A stretch of 64,000 nt of DNA from Thauera butanivorans NBRC 103042. Its GTDB lineage: Bacteria; Pseudomonadota; Gammaproteobacteria; Burkholderiales; Rhodocyclaceae. A program made the translations under genes and the position numbers. The notes below the pieces were generated by a model. It did not search any database, was not told the origin of the DNA, and saw only the letters and a list, made by a program, of their open reading frames with translations. The stretch covers positions 1-64,000 of the forward strand of contig NZ_BCUG01000009.1 in NCBI RefSeq assembly GCF_001591165.1, written 5' to 3'. Shown here in pieces: positions 62,030-64,000 of the stretch; positions within the stretch are counted from its first letter, which is position 1, and each line of letters begins with the position of its first letter.

Positions 62030-62493
62030 TCATGGGCCTCCGTTTGCTCGAAGGCTGTGAATGTCGCAGCGTCTGCCGTCCGCGGTATTGAACGGAATTG
62101 ATGTCGGCGGCGGTTGTGTGGCACAGGCCAAATGCTGCAGCAGGAAAGTCCACCCTTTGCTGCGGGGGACGCCGGGGGCAGGTCCGATGGGACGGTCCAG
62201 GGAGCGATTCTGCCGGAAGCCCGGACGCCTTCCGGGTCCGGCCCGAAACCACGCCGTGAATTTCGCTTCCTCCAGTGAGGCACCGCCGCCCCGGTTTCTG
62301 CGTTTACGGGCTCTTCGCCGTACGCCGCCCTGCGCGGGGGAGGAAGTGCTCGACGTGGGCGGTAGGGGGTATTGGGCCGGAATTATCAGCGGGTAGAATC
62401 CCGGGATTCATTCACGCAGCCATGCTGCCGGACGATGCGTCTCCGGGCAGCCGCAAGGCGTTGCCCTGAGCCCCGAATACCAGCCGGTGAATC
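62030..62493. other. 464-base gap with no supported gene
   Basis: It contains the LysE leader on the minus side. TAGAAT at 62394-62399 with a poor TTGGGC 16 bases before could be a promoter for the next gene. No homologous protein was recognised in any frame, and no structured RNA was identified. Confidence 0.4.
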
Positions 62494-62925
62494 ATGAGAT
62501 CCTTCCTGACAAGACTTCTCGAATGTGCGACGGACAGGGCGCCAGCCGTCGGTTCGCGGGAAAGGACGCCAGTGATCTACAAGTTCAAGCGCGACGTGCT
62601 CTTGATCGTGGCGAAGCTGAACAATGGGGTCAGGCATCCTGATTGCGCCACGATCAAGCGACAGACCATGTTCGTGCAGTCCCAGCTCTTCCACAGCATC
62701 TATCACGACCCCGTGGTGCCCGAGGACACGAAGAAGCTGCTGATGGAATACCACCTCAAGAGCGTGCGGGCAACGATCGGCGATCTGCGCGGATCGCGCT
62801 CTCGCGACGAGGCGCAAGGGGCTGCGCCGCACGAAGTGCGTGATGCTGCTCGGGGGGAGCAGCCCGCCGCGGGCGAGGGCGAGCTGCGGCGTCCGGCGGA
62901 GCGCCGGCGCAGCCGGCAGTCCTGA
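62494..62925 (+). CDS. hypothetical protein
   Basis: 143 residues; not recognised. The middle (VIYKFKRDVLLIVAKLNNGV, CATIKRQTMFVQSQLFHSIYHD, KKLLMEYHLKSVRATIGDLR) is helical and well formed. The ends are low complexity, with an Arg/Glu-rich tail of about 40 residues. A GTG at the VIYKF segment (62572) could be the true start. Convergent with DUF3422. Coding is supported by length and composition only. Confidence 0.5.
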   Translation: MRSFLTRLLECATDRAPAVGSRERTPVIYKFKRDVLLIVAKLNNGVRHPDCATIKRQTMFVQSQLFHSIYHDPVVPEDTKKLLMEYHLKSVRATIGDLRGSRSRDEAQGAAPHEVRDAARGEQPAAGEGELRRPAERRRSRQS

Positions 62926-62946
62926 GCGGCACCGGACCCTCGGTGC

Positions 62947-64000
62947 TCAGCCGTGGCCCTCGCCGTTGCCCAGCAGCTTGCGCATCCGCTTCAGTCCCAT
63001 GAACACGAAGCCGGCGATCAGCGGGATCGACACCGCGGTGATCAACTCCGGCGTGGCAGGGAGGATGAAGTCCTTGGCGCCCTTGGCGACGTAGTTCACC
63101 AGTTGTGAGGCGTAGTAGGTGATCGCCACCACCGACAGGCCTTCCACCGTCTCCTGCAGGTGGAGCTGGATCTTGGCGCGGCGGTTCATCTGCGCCAGCA
63201 GTTCCTGGTTCTGGCGTTCCAGTTCGATATCCACGCGGGTGCGCAGCAGTTGCGAGTTGCGCGCGATCCGTGCCGACAGGTCGTCCTGCCGGCGGGCGAT
63301 CGAGGTACAGGTGTCGATCGCCGGCACCAGGCGGCGGTCCATGAACTCGCTGATCGGCGAGAAGCCCGGCAGGCGCTCCTCGCGCAAGTCTTCGATGCGC
63401 TGGCGCACCAGCCGGTAGTAGGCGGCGGCGGCGCCGAAGCGGAAGGTGGTGAGCGCCACCGAACGTTCGACTTCGGCGGCGAGCCGCGACAGGCGGGCGA
63501 GGATCGCGCGGTCGTCCCCGGCACTGCGTGCCCGGTCCATGCCGACCATCAGATCCGCCAGTTCGTCCTCCGCGCGCGACACCAGGCGGCCGACCTCCTT
63601 TGCCACCGGAAAGGCGAGCAGGGCCATCACGCGGTAGGTCTCGATTTCGACCAGGCGCTGGGCGATGCGGCCAGCCTGGCGCGGCGTGAGATGCTCGTTC
63701 AGCACCAGGAAGTGCGAGAAACCGTCGTGCAGGTGAAAATCGGTCAGCACCCAGCCGGCGCCGCCGGCCACTCTCGAGGCGACCAGGGGATGGCCGTAGG
63801 GCGACTGCTGCTGCAGCACGGTTTCCAGGGGCAGGTCGGCGGCCCGGCGCATCTCGATGTGCGTGGCCGCGATCAACTGGCCGGGGATCGCGTCGAGCCA
63901 GGCGGTGGGCACGTTCAGCAGCGCGTAGTCGCCGTTGCCGGTGGTGGCCGGATCGATGCGGCGGAAGAAACAGTAGCTGGAAAACTCATTGTGCCGTTCC
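62947..64000 (-). CDS. DUF3422 family membrane-associated protein (partial, N-terminus outside window)
   Basis: 351 residues are visible and the frame is open to the window edge, so the gene starts beyond 64000. It contains HLHDGFSHFLVLNEHLTPRQAGR, a long coiled-coil (RRLVPAIDTCTSIARRQDDLSARIARNSQLL, ELERQNQELLAQMNRRAKIQL) and two C-terminal hydrophobic segments near the end (VVAITYYASQLVNYVAKG, ELITAVSIPLIAGFVFMGLKRM). DUF3422 proteins have no assigned function; the architecture resembles magnesium-transporter-like CorA tails, but this is only a similarity in layout. Confidence 0.85.
   Translation of the reverse strand, partial: ERHNEFSSYCFFRRIDPATTGNGDYALLNVPTAWLDAIPGQLIAATHIEMRRAADLPLETVLQQQSPYGHPLVASRVAGGAGWVLTDFHLHDGFSHFLVLNEHLTPRQAGRIAQRLVEIETYRVMALLAFPVAKEVGRLVSRAEDELADLMVGMDRARSAGDDRAILARLSRLAAEVERSVALTTFRFGAAAAYYRLVRQRIEDLREERLPGFSPISEFMDRRLVPAIDTCTSIARRQDDLSARIARNSQLLRTRVDIELERQNQELLAQMNRRAKIQLHLQETVEGLSVVAITYYASQLVNYVAKGAKDFILPATPELITAVSIPLIAGFVFMGLKRMRKLLGNGEGHG

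Overview
The window is GC-rich, densely coded chromosomal DNA from a betaproteobacterium, most likely Rhodocyclales (the Thauera/Azoarcus/Zoogloea group). I infer this from the protein sequences and from conserved neighbourhoods: hemA-prfA-prmC-grxD, argH beside algZ/algR, hemC-hemD-hemX-hemY, dusB-fis-purH-purD, and lptD-surA-pdxA-rsmA beside amgK-murU. No rRNA operon, CRISPR array or complete insertion sequence was seen. One tRNA (Phe, GAA) lies at 4922-4997.

Layout. 1-179: 3' end of a group II intron (tail of its reverse transcriptase, then domains V and VI). 376-4729: TctD/TctE-like two-component pair followed by a DUF485-actP acetate permease operon; both promoters carry the same hexamer-N5-hexamer box. 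4882-5698: tRNA-Phe with promoter and terminator, then a Phd-type antitoxin with a broken PIN toxin. 5924-9606: hemA, prfA, prmC, grxD. 9762-12675: a possible sigma-54 promoter followed by a Tat-leader protein, a PqqD-like peptide chaperone, an HprK-related kinase and a nucleotidyltransferase-fold protein. The last three overlap by ATGA; this is the least understood system here. 12688-21588: fructosamine-kinase family protein, Ser/Thr kinase with a cyclic-nucleotide domain, argH, algZ/algR, ppc and a thioredoxin-like protein. 21608-25944: hemC, hemD, hemX, hemY.

26009-33993: DUF1428, VOC and TetR genes, then a run of minus-strand genes, dusB-fis-purH-purD-yegP-hemF-arsC. 34080-38959: a LysR gene divergent from a serine/threonine catabolic operon (sdaA, sstT, threonine aldolase). 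39013-41608: ubiH and pepP. 41609-44064: a disturbed patch with a secreted Ntn-hydrolase, a 5'-truncated outer-membrane protein and a fragment of an ArsR-type regulator. 44072-51676: murU-amgK (peptidoglycan recycling) divergent from lptD-surA-pdxA-rsmA. 51837-53596: DUF2892 protein, Crp/Fnr regulator and xthA, with a near-perfect operator palindrome. 53807-56206: Fur-like site, DUF2325, sodA and a ZIP transporter. 56265-64000: prlC, DUF2189, purC, an orphan PEP-CTERM tail, an AraC regulator, a LysE exporter, an unknown protein and a DUF3422 protein running off the edge.

How it fits together. Tetrapyrrole synthesis is spread over three loci (hemA; hemCDXY; hemF). Purine synthesis is represented by purH/purD and purC. 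Envelope assembly is represented by lptD/surA and amgK/murU. Acetate and Ser/Thr uptake each sit beside their own regulator. The PEP-CTERM remnant and the HprK-related cassette suggest a strain that carries, or carried, an exosortase system, although no exosortase gene lies in this window. All functions are assigned by reading sequence; no database search was run.
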